From positions 372,512 through 436,511 of the forward strand of contig NZ_JAPFGD010000002.1 in assembly GCF_027257175.1 (NCBI RefSeq): 64,000 nt of DNA, read 5' to 3'. Made by a program: the position numbers and the translations under genes. The notes beneath the pieces are model-generated. The model ran no database searches. It was not told where the DNA came from and was given only the letters and a program-made list of their open reading frames with translations. This DNA comes from Castellaniella sp. S9 (GTDB taxonomy: Bacteria; Pseudomonadota; Gammaproteobacteria; Burkholderiales; Burkholderiaceae_B). The first letter of the stretch is position 1; each line of letters opens with the position of its first letter. Positions 41,242 through 51,677 of this stretch are shown here, in pieces.

Positions 41242-44112
41242 CTACCGCTGCAGGGCGTCCATGGCCTCGCGCTCGCGCAGCAGCCGATCCTGCTGGCCTT
41301 CGGTGGCCTGCCAATCCTGTTGCCATGCGGAGGGCGCGGTGACCTTGCGGACCTGGACGGCGGTGACCTTGTATTCGGGGCAATCGGTGGCCCAGTCGGT
41401 ATTGTCCGTCGTCAGGACGTTCGAGCCGCATTCGGGGAAATGGAAGGTCGTGTAGACCACGCCCGGCTGGATGCGATCGGTGACCGTGGCCTTGAGGACT
41501 GTTTCCCCTGCGCGGCTCTGGATGGCGACCCGGTCGCCCTCGACGATCCCGCGGTCCTCGGCGTCGTGGGGATGGATCTCGAGCACATCCTCGCTGTGCC
41601 AGGCATTGTTGGCCGTGCGCCGGGTCTGCACCCCCGCGTTGTATTGCGACAGGATGCGGCCCGTGGTCATGAGCAGGGGGAATTTCCGGGTGGACCGTTC
41701 CTCGGTGGGCACGTAGCGGGTGATCATGAAGCGGCCCTTGCCGCGCACGAATTCGTCGACGTGCATGATCGGCGTGCCTTCGGGCGCCTGGTCGTTGCAG
41801 GGCCACTGCACACTGCCGCCCAGCGCCGCGATGCGGCCGAACGACACCCCGGCGAAGGTGGGGGTCAGGCGCGCGATCTCGTCCAGGATCTCGCCCGGGT
41901 GGGCATAGTCCATGGGGTAACCCATCGCCCTGGACAAAGCGCAGGTGACCTCCCAGTCGGCCAGGCCGGCCTTGGGCCGCATGACCTGCCGCACGCGCGA
42001 GATGCGCCGTTCCGCGTTGGTGAAGGTCCCGTCCTTTTCCAGGAAGGACGAGCCCGGCAGGAACACGTGGGCATACTTGGCCGTCTCGTTGAGGAACATG
42101 TCCTGGACGATGACGCACTCCATGGCCTCGAGGGCGCCGACGACGTGCCGGGTGTTGGGATCGGATTGGGCGACGTCCTCGCCCTGGCAGTACAGGCCCT
42201 TGAACGAGCCGCTGTGGGCGGCATCGAACATGTTCGGCAGGCGCAGGCCCGGTTCGGGCTGCAGGGCGACGCCCCAGGCCTGTTCGAACAGGCCCCGGAC
42301 CTGGTCGTCCGAGACGTGGCGGTAGCCTGGGAATTCGTGCGGGAACGAGCCCATGTCGCAGGAGCCCTGGACGTTGTTCTGGCCGCGCAGGGGATTGATG
42401 CCCACGCCTTCGCGGCCGATGTTGCCCGTGATCATCGCCAGGTTGGCGATCGCCATGATCGCCGTGGAGCCCTGGCTGTGCTCGGTGACGCCCAGGCCGT
42501 AGTAGATGGCGGCATTGCCGCCGGTGGCATAGAGCCGTGCGGCGCCGCGCAGGTCGGCGGCGGGCACGCCGGTGATCGATTCGGTGGCTTCGGGCGCATT
42601 TTCCGGCAGGCTGACGAACCGCATCCATTGGTCGAAGGCCTCGGGTTCGCAGCGCGCCTGGACGAAGGCGTGGTCCACCAGGCCCTCGGTGACGATGACG
42701 TGGGCCAGGGCGTTGAGCACCGCCACGTTGGTGCCGGGACGCACGGGCAGGTGGAAGTCGGCCTTGACGTGGGGCCCGTCGACCAGCTCGATGCGGCGTG
42801 GATCGATCACGATCAGGCGCGCGCCCTCGCGCAGGCGGCGCTTGAGCCGCGAGGCGAAGACCGGGTGGGCCGCGCTGGGGTTGGCGCCCAGGACGATGGC
42901 CACGTCCACGTGCATGACCGAGTCGAAGGTCTGCGTGCCGGCGGATTCGCCGATCGTGGTCTTGAGGCCGTAGCCGGTCGGCGAGTGGCAGACGCGTCCG
43001 CAGGTGTCGACGTTGTTGTTGCCCATGGCCGCGCGCACGAGCTTCTGGACCAGGTAGGTTTCCTCGTTGGTGCAGCGCGAGGACGTGATGCCGCCAATGG
43101 CGTCGACGCCGTACTTGGACTGGATGCGCCGCAGCTCGGAGGCCGCGTAGCCGATGGCCTCATCCCACGAAACCTCGCGCCAGGGATCGGTGATCTTTTC
43201 CCGGATCATGGGCTGGGTCAGACGGTCGGCGTGCGTGGCGTAGCCCCATGCGAAGCGGCCCTTGACGCAGGAATGGCCGCGATTGGCCTTGCCGTCCTTC
43301 CAGGGCGTCATGCGGATGACCTGCTCGCCTTTCATTTCCGCCTTGAAGCCGCAGCCCACCCCGCAATAGGCGCAGGTGGTGATCACGGCGTGCTCGGCCT
43401 GGCCCTGCTCGATGATGGTGTCCTCGATCAGCGAAGAGGTCGGGCAGGCCTGGACGCAGGCGCCGCAGGACACACAGTCGCTGTCCAGGAACCCGTCGTC
43501 CTGGCCGGCAATGATGCGTGAATCGAAGCCCCGGCCGCCGATCGTCAGCGCGAAGGTGCCCTGGACCTCGTCGCAGGCCCGGATGCAGCGGCTGCAGACG
43601 ATGCATTTCGAGGGGTCGTAGGTGAAGTAGGGATTCGAGGTGTCGGCGCGGTCGTCGAGGTGGTTGGCGCCGTCGAATCCATAGCGCACGTTGCGCAGGC
43701 CCACCACCCCGGCCATGTCCTGCAGCTCGCAGTCGCCGTTGGCCGGGCATGTCAGGCAGTCCAGCGGATGGTCCGAAATGTAGAGTTCCATGACGTTGCG
43801 GCGCAGCGCGTGGAGCCGCGCGTTTTCCGTCCACACCACCATGTCGCCCTCGACCGGCGTGGTACAGGATGCCGGATAGCCGCGACGGCCCTCGATCTGC
43901 ACCAGGCACAGCCGACAGGAGCCGAAAGCCTCGAGGTTGTCCGAGGCGCACAGCTTGGGAATGTTGATGCCCGAGAGCGCCGCGGCGCGCATCACCGACG
44001 TGCCGGCCGGCACGGCCACGGCGATGCCGTCGATGGTGAGCCGGACGAGTTCCGTGGATGGAGACGGCGGCGTCCCCAGGTCGCGGTCGCGCTTGACGAC
44101 GGTTTCCAGCAT
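41242..44112 (-). CDS. fdsA: NAD-dependent formate dehydrogenase alpha (molybdenum) subunit
   Basis: A 956-residue catalytic subunit oxidising formate to CO2. It has an N-terminal 2Fe-2S domain (C55, C66, C69, C83), a His/Cys 4Fe-4S site (H115, C119, C122, C128), two 4Fe-4S clusters at residues 170-225 and another at C247-x2-C250-x3-C254. The bis-MGD domain has DTCGRVCHSPTGYG, in which C375-H376 is the likely Mo ligand and adjacent histidine. The protein is cysteine-dependent, not a selenoprotein. It lies 9 bp after fdsB. Confidence 0.95.
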   Translation of the reverse strand: MLETVVKRDRDLGTPPSPSTELVRLTIDGIAVAVPAGTSVMRAAALSGINIPKLCASDNLEAFGSCRLCLVQIEGRRGYPASCTTPVEGDMVVWTENARLHALRRNVMELYISDHPLDCLTCPANGDCELQDMAGVVGLRNVRYGFDGANHLDDRADTSNPYFTYDPSKCIVCSRCIRACDEVQGTFALTIGGRGFDSRIIAGQDDGFLDSDCVSCGACVQACPTSSLIEDTIIEQGQAEHAVITTCAYCGVGCGFKAEMKGEQVIRMTPWKDGKANRGHSCVKGRFAWGYATHADRLTQPMIREKITDPWREVSWDEAIGYAASELRRIQSKYGVDAIGGITSSRCTNEETYLVQKLVRAAMGNNNVDTCGRVCHSPTGYGLKTTIGESAGTQTFDSVMHVDVAIVLGANPSAAHPVFASRLKRRLREGARLIVIDPRRIELVDGPHVKADFHLPVRPGTNVAVLNALAHVIVTEGLVDHAFVQARCEPEAFDQWMRFVSLPENAPEATESITGVPAADLRGAARLYATGGNAAIYYGLGVTEHSQGSTAIMAIANLAMITGNIGREGVGINPLRGQNNVQGSCDMGSFPHEFPGYRHVSDDQVRGLFEQAWGVALQPEPGLRLPNMFDAAHSGSFKGLYCQGEDVAQSDPNTRHVVGALEAMECVIVQDMFLNETAKYAHVFLPGSSFLEKDGTFTNAERRISRVRQVMRPKAGLADWEVTCALSRAMGYPMDYAHPGEILDEIARLTPTFAGVSFGRIAALGGSVQWPCNDQAPEGTPIMHVDEFVRGKGRFMITRYVPTEERSTRKFPLLMTTGRILSQYNAGVQTRRTANNAWHSEDVLEIHPHDAEDRGIVEGDRVAIQSRAGETVLKATVTDRIQPGVVYTTFHFPECGSNVLTTDNTDWATDCPEYKVTAVQVRKVTAPSAWQQDWQATEGQQDRLLREREAMDALQR

Positions 44113-44121
44113 GGCGGGCTC

Positions 44122-45681
44122 CTAGGCGGTTTGCGCTGCGGCGGGTACGCGGGCGAGGCCGAAGTCCTCGGGGAAATGTTCGAGCGCCGACAGCACCGGG
44201 TAGGGCGTCATGCCGCCCAGGGCGCACAGCGATCCGGCGACCATGGTGTCGCACAGCTCGCGCAGCAGCGCGGCCTGTTCCTCGCGAGCCTCGTCGCGGC
44301 GGATCTTGCCGATGACCTCGGTGCCCCGTACCGAGCCGATGCGGCAGGGGGTGCACTTGCCGCAGGACTCGATGGCACAGAATTCCATGGCGTATTCGGC
44401 CATGGCCGCCATGTCGACCGTGTCGTCGAAAGCCACCACGCCGCCGTGCCCGAGCATGGCGGAAATCCCGATGAAGGCTTCGTAGTCCAGCGGCGTGTCC
44501 CATTGGGATTCCGGCAGGTACGCGCCCAGGGGGCCGCCCACCTGCACCGCGCGCAGCGGCCGGCCCGATGCGCTGCCGCCGCCATAATCGAACAGCAGCT
44601 CGCGCAGGGTCAGGCCAAAGGCCTTTTCCACCAGGCCGCCGCGGCGGATGTTGCCGGCGATCTGGAACGGCAGGCTGCCGCGGGACTTGCCCATGCCGAA
44701 GTCTCGGTAGTGGGCGGCGCCCCGTGCGAGGATGATGGGCACCGTGGCGAGGGAAATGACGTTGTTGATGACGGTGGGGCAGCCGAACAGGCCGCGCACG
44801 GCGGGCAGGGGCGGCTTGGCGCGCACCATGCCGCGGCGCCCCTCCAGGCTGTCCAGCAGGGCCGTTTCCTCGCCGCAGATGTAGGCACCGGCGCCGCGCC
44901 GCAGCTCGATGTCGAAGGACAGGCCCGAGTCCTGGATGTTTTCGCCCAGCCAGCCGCCCTGTCGGGCCAGCGCCAAGGCGGCGGCCAGCACGGCCTCGGC
45001 CTGGGGATATTCAGAACGCACGTACAGATAGCCGCAGGACGCGCCCACCGCCAGCCCGGCGATGGCCATGCCCTCGATCAGCGACAGGGGATCGCCCTCC
45101 ATCAGCATGCGGTCGGAAAACGTGCCCGAGTCGCCCTCGTCGGCGTTGCACACGATGAACTTGCGCGGCGCCGGCGTATCCAGCACGGTGCGCCACTTGA
45201 TGCCTGTCGGGAACGCGGCGCCGCCGCGGCCTCGCAGGCCCGAGTCGGAGACCTCGGCGACGATGTCGGCGGGCGCCATGGCCAGCGCCCTGCGCAGGCC
45301 GGCAAATCCGCCGTGCGCCTCATAGTCCGGGATGCTGAGCGGGTCGATCACGCCCACGCGGGCAAAGGTCAGGCGTTCCTGCGTGCGCAGGAACGGGATA
45401 TCGTCGGTCGGACCGTGGCACAAGGGGTGGTCCGCGCCGTCCGCACAGGCGGCCTCCAGGACCGAGGGCACGTCGGCGAGCGACACCGGTCCGTAGGCCA
45501 CGCGGCCGGCCGGCGTCTGCACCTCGACCAGGGGCTCCAGCCAGTGCATGCCGCGCGAGCCGTTGCGCACGACGCGCAGCGCGATCCCGCGGCGGGCGGC
45601 TTCGTCGCGGAAGGCCCCGGCCAGGGCGTCGGCGCCCATGGCGATGGCGGCGGTGTCCAGGGGCACGTACAGGGTTTTCAT
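44122..45681 (-). CDS. fdsB: NAD-dependent formate dehydrogenase beta (flavin) subunit
   Basis: A 519-residue NuoF-like diaphorase subunit that passes electrons to NAD. Features: N-terminal thioredoxin-like region, GLRGRGGAAFPTGIKW (NADH site), CNADEGDSGTFSDRMLMEGDP (FMN site), GAGAYICGEETALL and the 4Fe-4S motif ESCGKCTPCRIG. The start at 45681 lies 1 bp after the fdsG stop. Confidence 0.94.
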   Translation of the reverse strand: MKTLYVPLDTAAIAMGADALAGAFRDEAARRGIALRVVRNGSRGMHWLEPLVEVQTPAGRVAYGPVSLADVPSVLEAACADGADHPLCHGPTDDIPFLRTQERLTFARVGVIDPLSIPDYEAHGGFAGLRRALAMAPADIVAEVSDSGLRGRGGAAFPTGIKWRTVLDTPAPRKFIVCNADEGDSGTFSDRMLMEGDPLSLIEGMAIAGLAVGASCGYLYVRSEYPQAEAVLAAALALARQGGWLGENIQDSGLSFDIELRRGAGAYICGEETALLDSLEGRRGMVRAKPPLPAVRGLFGCPTVINNVISLATVPIILARGAAHYRDFGMGKSRGSLPFQIAGNIRRGGLVEKAFGLTLRELLFDYGGGSASGRPLRAVQVGGPLGAYLPESQWDTPLDYEAFIGISAMLGHGGVVAFDDTVDMAAMAEYAMEFCAIESCGKCTPCRIGSVRGTEVIGKIRRDEAREEQAALLRELCDTMVAGSLCALGGMTPYPVLSALEHFPEDFGLARVPAAAQTA

Positions 45682-45682
45682 C

Positions 45683-46165
45683 TCAGGCCTCCGGGCACTG
45701 CGCCAGCAGGGCATCCAGCTTTTCGGGACTCATGCGGGCATGGGGCCGGCCGTTGATCATGACGGCAGGCGACTGGGCGCACAGCCCTAGGCAATAGACA
45801 GGGTCCAGCGAGACCTCGGCCGTGCCCGCCGCCGCGACCCGCGCCTCGGCGTGCGCATACAGGGCCTGCCCGCCGCAGGCCTGACAGGATTCGGCGCGAC
45901 AGACCTCGAGACGCACGGGCGCCGGCGCCGCGCGCCGGAAATGGCTGTAGAAGCCGACCACGCCATGAACCTCGGCGCGCGAGCGCTGGATGCCTGCGGC
46001 GATCTGGACCACGGCGGCGTCGGGAATGTAGCCGATCGCGTCCTGCACGGCATGCAGGATGGGCAGCAGCGAACCTTCCTGCCCCGCATGCCGCAGCAGG
46101 ATGTCGCGCACCAGCTCAGTGGGGTCCAGCGGGCATGCCGCAACCGTGTTCCGAGGTGCATCCAT
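45683..46165 (-). CDS. fdsG: NAD-dependent formate dehydrogenase gamma (2Fe-2S) subunit
   Basis: A 160-residue NuoE-like protein with a thioredoxin-fold 2Fe-2S site: C-x4-C in EVCRAESCQACGG and YCLGLCAQSP. The start at 46165 (MDAPRNTVAA) follows AGGAG by seven bases; a second ATG 18 bases upstream lacks a ribosome site. First gene of the leftward fdsGBA-fdhD-fdsD operon. Confidence 0.93.
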   Translation of the reverse strand: MDAPRNTVAACPLDPTELVRDILLRHAGQEGSLLPILHAVQDAIGYIPDAAVVQIAAGIQRSRAEVHGVVGFYSHFRRAAPAPVRLEVCRAESCQACGGQALYAHAEARVAAAGTAEVSLDPVYCLGLCAQSPAVMINGRPHARMSPEKLDALLAQCPEA

Positions 46166-46355
46166 GGGTCGTCTCCTGGGCATCGACGGCGAGCGATGCG
46201 CCTTAATATGTTTTAATTTGCATAATGATATTCCGGCCGTTGACTTACTCTACTATAGAAAATGATTTGGATTCAATAAGATAAAAAGTGCATATAAAAA
46301 CAGGGGTACTGATTTATATGTATAAAAATTCCTATTAATAGATTTGGGAGAAGGC
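46166..46355. promoter_or_regulatory. AT-rich divergent promoter region, fds operon and its regulator gene
   Basis: 190 bp, strongly AT-rich, between fdsG (leftward) and the regulator (rightward). A perfect 10-bp palindrome CTATTAATAG lies at 46332-46341, just before the regulator's ribosome site. TTGACT near 46240 is -35-like, but no -10 at good spacing is clear. Control by the divergent regulator is inferred. Confidence 0.5.
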
Positions 46356-47462
46356 ATGGCGGTTTATCGATTCAAACCGAAGCTCAAATCCGAGTGGTTT
46401 CTGGAAAAGCAGAGCGGCGAGATCCTCGCCATGGGCGAGGTCCTGCAATTGCTCGCCGCCGTGGACGAATGCGGCCACATCGCCGGCGCCTGTCAGGCGC
46501 GGCGCATCTCCTATCGCCATGCCTGGGGCCTGCTGCGCAAGGCCGAGGCGGAATTCCAGACCGCCCTGATCGAGACCTCCCGGCGGCGCGGCTCGCGCCT
46601 GACGAACTTCGCCCGGCATCTGCTGTGGGCCAATCGCCGCATCGACGCGCGGCTGGCGCCGACCTTCGAGAGCATCGCCTCCGAGCTGCAGGACGAACTG
46701 CAGCGCCTCTATTCCGAGGAGCTGTCCGTCTTGCGCCTGCACGCCAGCCACGGTTTCGCCGTCGAGGGCCTGATGCGCCTGGCCAACGACCAGGACATGA
46801 TGCCGCTCGAACTGCGCTATCGCACGGGGATCGAGGCGCTGGCCTCTCTGGACCGCCGGGAATGCGACCTGGCAGGCTTCCAGGTGCCGGGCGCCTCGTA
46901 TGAAAAACCGATCCTGCGGCACTACGCGCGCTGGCTCAACCCCGACCGCATGCTGCTGCTGCACCTGGCCGAGCGCAACACCGGCCTGTTCGTCCAGTCC
47001 GGCAATCCCAAGGACATCCGCTCGATCGCCGACCTCGTGCGCCCCGACGTGCGCTTCGTCAATCGGCAGATCGGCTCCAGCACCCGCTACCTGGTGCATC
47101 TGATGCTCGAAGAGCTGGACATCGATCCGAACGAGGTGCGGGGCTTCGACACCGGCGAATTCACGCACATGGCCATCGCCGCCCACATCGCCAGCGGCAT
47201 GGCCGACGTCGGCATCGGCGTGGAGACCGCGGCCTGGCGCTGCGGCCTGGCCTTCATCCCGCTCGCCAAGGAACGATATTTCTTCGGGATCAACAAAGAT
47301 CTGGTGGGGACCCACGCCTTGCAGCGCCTGCTCGACCTGATGAACGGCGAGGCCTACCAGTCATACGTCAAGGACCTGGTGGGCTACGATTGCCGGCTGA
47401 TGGGGCAGGTGCAGACGCTGGAGCAGGCCTTCGGCAAGGACATTCCCAGGGCGCTGCATTAA
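46356..47462 (+). CDS. fdsR: ModE-type HTH / periplasmic-binding-like regulator of the fds operon
   Basis: A 368-residue regulator. The N-terminal ModE/LysR-type winged helix (GEVLQLLAAVDECGHIAGACQARRISYRHAWGLLRKAEAEF) is followed by a PBP-like ligand domain (HGFAVEGLMRLAND, SGNPKDIRSIADL, VNRQIGSSTRYLVHLMLEE, GMADVGIGVE). Divergent placement next to fdsG matches the FdsR arrangement in related genomes; formate or molybdate may be the signal. ATG 46356 has GGGAGAAGG upstream. Confidence 0.8.
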   Translation: MAVYRFKPKLKSEWFLEKQSGEILAMGEVLQLLAAVDECGHIAGACQARRISYRHAWGLLRKAEAEFQTALIETSRRRGSRLTNFARHLLWANRRIDARLAPTFESIASELQDELQRLYSEELSVLRLHASHGFAVEGLMRLANDQDMMPLELRYRTGIEALASLDRRECDLAGFQVPGASYEKPILRHYARWLNPDRMLLLHLAERNTGLFVQSGNPKDIRSIADLVRPDVRFVNRQIGSSTRYLVHLMLEELDIDPNEVRGFDTGEFTHMAIAAHIASGMADVGIGVETAAWRCGLAFIPLAKERYFFGINKDLVGTHALQRLLDLMNGEAYQSYVKDLVGYDCRLMGQVQTLEQAFGKDIPRALH

Positions 47463-47487
47463 GGTGGCTGCGAGCGCACCGGGCGGC

Positions 47488-48678
47488 TCAGGCCCGCCAG
47501 TGCGCCCAGCCTTCCTCCAGCCATTCATCCAGCATGGACCGGACCCCGGCCGGCAGCGCGCGCACCGCCTCGGCCGCCAGCCAGCGGCGGTCGGCCAGCG
47601 CTTCGAGGCCAGGCTGCGGCGCGGCAGGGGCGACCTCGCCATTGATGAACAGCTGCCCGCCGCCATACATCAGCCGCGTGCAGCGATCCAGCACCAGCCG
47701 TCCCTCGGGGACCGCGTCCGCCAGCGAGATCGGCTCGTCGGGCGGATCGAACAGGGCACTGTCGGGCAGGGTGGTCAGCCACTGGCCCAGGAACCGGGCC
47801 GCCACCGCCTGGTCCAGCCGTATCCGTTCCAGGGTGTCGAGCGTGGCGGCGATCAGCGCCTCGGGCAAGGCGGCGGGGTGGCGAGTGGCGGGTGCGCCCG
47901 CGTCCTCGTACAGGCCCGACAGATCCGGTCCTGGCAGGGCGGGCTGGCCGTAGAGTCCGGGGTCCTCGAGGAACTGCGCCGAGACCTGGTCGGCCGCGGC
48001 TTCCAGCAGGCCGCGCGCCAGGGCGGCGCGGCTGGGCACGCGAAAGCCGATGGAGATCGTCATGCAATCGCCGATGGCGATGCCGTCGTGGCTGGCATGC
48101 GGCGGCAGATACAGCATGTCGCCGGGTTCGAGGACAAAGTCCTGCTCGGGCCGGAAGTCCTGGAGGATCTTCAGCGGCAAGCCCGGCACCAGCGCGCGGT
48201 CCGCCTGCTGGCTGATGCGCCAGCGCCGCCGGCCGTGCGCCTGCAGCAGGAACACGTCGTAGCTGTCGTAATGCGGGCCGACGCCGCCGTCGTCGGAGGC
48301 GATGCTGATCATCGTGTCGTCCAGCCGCGCATCGGAAATGAAGCGGAAACGCCGCATCAAGCCCGCGATGGCATCGTCGTGCAAGTCCACGCCCTGCACC
48401 AGCAGCGTCCAGTTCGGGCGTGTCGCCGGAGGCAGACGCGTGAAGGGGCCGCGTTTCATGGCCCAGCCGCGCGCACCATGCGAGACCAGCCGCGATTCCA
48501 CTTCCTCGCGCCGGGCGAGGGTCTTGATGTCGGCCATCGTCAGCGGTGGCGCGAAGTCCGGGATCGCCTGGCGGATCAACAGGGGCTTGCGCTGCCAGTA
48601 GTCCCGCATGAACGCCTGCGGCGTCAGGCCGCCCAACAGTGCCGCGGGCTGGTCGATGTCGAGGATGTCGGTGCTCAT
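47488..48678 (-). CDS. roxA: JmjC/cupin ribosomal oxygenase (RoxA/YcfD-like)
   Basis: A 396-residue 2-oxoglutarate/Fe(II) dioxygenase. The E. coli homologue YcfD hydroxylates an arginine of ribosomal protein L16. The metal site HxD is in GPHYDSYDVFLLQAHGRRRW, with the distal histidine in LPPHASHDG; the N-terminal FMRDYWQRKPLLIRQA is diagnostic. It starts 7 bp downstream of mutS, so it is cotranscribed. Confidence 0.9.
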   Translation of the reverse strand: MSTDILDIDQPAALLGGLTPQAFMRDYWQRKPLLIRQAIPDFAPPLTMADIKTLARREEVESRLVSHGARGWAMKRGPFTRLPPATRPNWTLLVQGVDLHDDAIAGLMRRFRFISDARLDDTMISIASDDGGVGPHYDSYDVFLLQAHGRRRWRISQQADRALVPGLPLKILQDFRPEQDFVLEPGDMLYLPPHASHDGIAIGDCMTISIGFRVPSRAALARGLLEAAADQVSAQFLEDPGLYGQPALPGPDLSGLYEDAGAPATRHPAALPEALIAATLDTLERIRLDQAVAARFLGQWLTTLPDSALFDPPDEPISLADAVPEGRLVLDRCTRLMYGGGQLFINGEVAPAAPQPGLEALADRRWLAAEAVRALPAGVRSMLDEWLEEGWAHWRA

Positions 48679-48685
48679 GATGGCC

Positions 48686-51277
48686 TCACAGGAAATCGCG
48701 GCGCAGCTGATAGAGCAGTTCCAGCGCCTCGCGCGGCGTGAGCGTGTCGGGATCCAGGTTCTGCAGGGCCGACTTGAGGGGCGCGTCCGGATCCTCGTCC
48801 TCGTCCTCGACCTCCTGGATGAATAGCGCCAGTTGGGAATCCGCGCGGTTGCGCGCCTCGAGCTCGGCCAGCTCGCGCCGGGCATGGCGGATGACCACCT
48901 GGGGAATCCCGGCGCGCTGCGCCACGTGCAGCCCGTAGCTCTGGTTGGCGGGCCCTTTGCGCACCTCGTGCAGGAACACCACCCCGTCGGCCGTGTCCGC
49001 GGCCGCCAGGTGCACGTTGAGGGCGCCGTGGGCCTTTTCCGGCAGGCGCGTCATCTCGAAATAATGCGTGGCGAACAGCACCAGCGCGCGGTTGTGCGTC
49101 AGCAGCCGGTGGGCGATGGCCCAGGCCAGCGCCAGCCCGTCGTAGGTCGACGTCCCGCGCCCGATCTCGTCCATCAGCACCAGGCTGCGCGGCGTGCTGG
49201 CGGCCAGGATCGCGCCGGCCTCCATCATTTCCATCATGAAGGTCGAGCGCCCGCCCGCCAGATCGTCGGCCGCGCCGATGCGCGTGAAGATCCGGTCGAT
49301 CGGGCCGATCTCGGCGCGGCTGGCCGGCACGTAACTGCCCATGCGCGCCAGCAGCGTGATCAGCGCCACCTGGCGCATGTAGGTGGACTTGCCGCCCATG
49401 TTGGGGCCCGTGATCAGCAGCATGCGGCGTTCCGCATCCATGGCGCAATCATTGGGGGTGAAGACCTCGATGCTGTGCTCGACCACCGGGTGGCGGCCGG
49501 CCTCGATCAGCACCTTGGGCGCGTCGCACAGCGTCGGCGCCGTCCAGCCATTGTCCAGCGCATGCCTGGCGAGGCTGGCGAGCGCATCGATCCGTGCCAG
49601 CGCCGCGGCGCTGCGCGCCAGCGCCCCCGCGTGCGCCGCCGTGTGTTCCAGCAACTCGTCGAACAAGGCCTTTTCGCGGGCCAGGCCGCGTTCGCGCGCC
49701 GACAGGACCTTGTCCTCCCAGGTCTTGAGCTCGGGCGTGATGTAGCGCTCGGCGTTCTTCAGCGTCTGGCGGCGCCGGTAGTCCGCGGGCACCTTGTCGG
49801 CCTGGCCGCGCGTCACCTCGATATAGAAACCATGGACGCGGTTGTACTCGACCCGCAGATTGACGATGCCGGTGCGCTCGCGTTCGCGCGCCTCGATCTC
49901 CAGCAGGAACTCGCCGTTGTCGCCGGCCAGCTTGCGCAGCGTATCCAGTTCCTCGTCGTAGCCCTCGGCGATCACCCCGCCTTCGCGGATCATCAGCGCC
50001 GGCTCCGCGGCGACGGCGCGCGCCAGCAGCGCGCGCAGCGCATCCTCGACCGGGATGGCCCGCACGTCCTCCAGCAGCATGCCGCCCGCCTCGAAACGTG
50101 CCTCGGCGAGGGCCGCGATCGCGGGCAGGCCGCCCAGGGCCTCGCGCAGGCTCGCGAGCTCGCGTGGCCGGATCGTGCGCAGCGCCAGGCGGGTCGCCAT
50201 GCGTTCCAGGTCGGGCAGCGCGTCCAGGGCGCGCGACAGCTCGCGCAGCGCCGCCGCGGCGTCCCCGTCGCGCGCCTTCAAGAGGCAGGTGATGGCGTCC
50301 TGGCGCGACCGCGCCTTGGGATTCTCGCGCAGCGGCGCCTGCAGCCAGCGGCGCAGCTGGCGGCTGCCCATCGGCGTATGGCAGTGATCCAGGGTCGAGA
50401 ACAGCGTGGGCCCCTCGCCGTCGCCCAGTGATTCGGTGAGCTCCAGATTGCGGCGGGTCGCGGGATCCAGCACGACGTACTCGCCGCCCGCATCCACGGC
50501 GAGCGTTTGCACATGGCTGAGCGCCTGGGACTGCGTGGCGCCCACGTAGCGCAGCAGGGCTCCCGCCGCGCGTGTGGCCAGCGGCAGCGGATCGAGGCCG
50601 AAGCCGCCCAGCACGTCCACGCCGAAATGCGTCATTAGCGTTTCGCGGGCGCCGTCGGTCTCGAAATGCCATTCCGGTGCGCGGCTGACCGTCAGGCCCG
50701 CGGCCTCGGCGGGCGGCTCGGCGCGCTCCGCGCACAGCAGCTCGGCCGGCGCGATGCGCCCCAGCTCCGTATCCAGCATGGCGGGGGCGCATTCGCAGAC
50801 CTTGAATTCGCCGTTTGCCAGGTTCATCCAGGCCAGCCCGACCGCGTCGCGCTGGCGTCCCTGCCCAGCCACGAGGGCGGCGATGATCCGGTCGGACTTC
50901 GCCGGCAGCAAGGCATCGTCCGTCAGCGTGCCGGGCGTCACCACGCGCACGATCCGGCGCTCGACCGGTCCCTTGCTGGCGGCGGGATCGCCGACCTGCT
51001 CGCAGATCGCAATCGATTCACCCAGCGCCACCAGGCGTGCCAGGTAGCCCTCCATCGCATGGAAAGGCACGCCCGCCATCGGGATGGGAGCGCCATTGGA
51101 GGTGCCGCGCTTGGTCAGCGTCAGGTTCAACAGACGCGCCCCACGCTCGGCGTCCTCGTAGAACATCTCGTAGAAATCACCCATGCGGTAGAACAGCAGA
51201 TGCGGGCCGGCCTGGGCCTTCAGCTTTAGATACTGCTGCATCATGGGGGTGTGGTTGGAGAGGTCGGGGGTGGACAT
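48686..51277 (-). CDS. mutS: DNA mismatch repair ATPase MutS
   Basis: An 863-residue MutS1. Mismatch-reading segment [11 protein letters not shown] near the N-terminus, Walker [14 protein letters not shown], Walker [18 protein letters not shown] and [12 protein letters not shown] are intact. The start at 51277 ([20 protein letters not shown]) is the family N-terminus; upstream open sequence is not coding. Confidence 0.96.
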   Translation of the reverse strand: MSTPDLSNHTPMMQQYLKLKAQAGPHLLFYRMGDFYEMFYEDAERGARLLNLTLTKRGTSNGAPIPMAGVPFHAMEGYLARLVALGESIAICEQVGDPAASKGPVERRIVRVVTPGTLTDDALLPAKSDRIIAALVAGQGRQRDAVGLAWMNLANGEFKVCECAPAMLDTELGRIAPAELLCAERAEPPAEAAGLTVSRAPEWHFETDGARETLMTHFGVDVLGGFGLDPLPLATRAAGALLRYVGATQSQALSHVQTLAVDAGGEYVVLDPATRRNLELTESLGDGEGPTLFSTLDHCHTPMGSRQLRRWLQAPLRENPKARSRQDAITCLLKARDGDAAAALRELSRALDALPDLERMATRLALRTIRPRELASLREALGGLPAIAALAEARFEAGGMLLEDVRAIPVEDALRALLARAVAAEPALMIREGGVIAEGYDEELDTLRKLAGDNGEFLLEIEARERERTGIVNLRVEYNRVHGFYIEVTRGQADKVPADYRRRQTLKNAERYITPELKTWEDKVLSARERGLAREKALFDELLEHTAAHAGALARSAAALARIDALASLARHALDNGWTAPTLCDAPKVLIEAGRHPVVEHSIEVFTPNDCAMDAERRMLLITGPNMGGKSTYMRQVALITLLARMGSYVPASRAEIGPIDRIFTRIGAADDLAGGRSTFMMEMMEAGAILAASTPRSLVLMDEIGRGTSTYDGLALAWAIAHRLLTHNRALVLFATHYFEMTRLPEKAHGALNVHLAAADTADGVVFLHEVRKGPANQSYGLHVAQRAGIPQVVIRHARRELAELEARNRADSQLALFIQEVEDEDEDPDAPLKSALQNLDPDTLTPREALELLYQLRRDFL

Positions 51278-51359
51278 GCTAGGGAATTGATCTGCTTGGT
51301 TGGGAGGGCCTGAGGGTATTATCGTCGATGGTGAAGGTATGAGTGGGGGCGGTTGAGCT

Positions 51360-51677
51360 TTGGCGGCCAACATCGATGGCAAAAACAAGAACCTCTATCT
51401 GGACCTGCACCGTCGTTTTCACTTTACGCTGTACGATGCGGCTGACATGCCGCTGATCCGCGACACCACGGAAACGCTATGGCTGCGCTGCGGTCCGGCC
51501 CTGAACGCCGTGCTGGAGGATTACGTGCCCAATCTCAAGCGCAACGATTACCACCGGGCCACGGTCGAGGCCTTGAGGGAGGGTGACATGGGCAAGGTCG
51601 TGCAATGCATCCGCCAGGACATCCAGGAAGCCGGCGTCTACATCGACCAGCAGCTGCGGACTATGCGCGATGCCTGA
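51360..51677 (+). pseudogene. Remnant of a GntR-family regulator (C-terminal FCD domain only)
   Basis: About 105 codons resembling the C-terminal half of an FCD effector domain (LHRRFHFTLYDAADMPLIRDTTETLWLRCG ... HRATVEALREGDMGKVVQCIRQDI). The DNA-binding winged helix and first FCD helices are missing, and only a TTG begins the frame. The 82 bp to mutS contain no trace of the missing part. Likely a 5'-truncated relic. Confidence 0.75.
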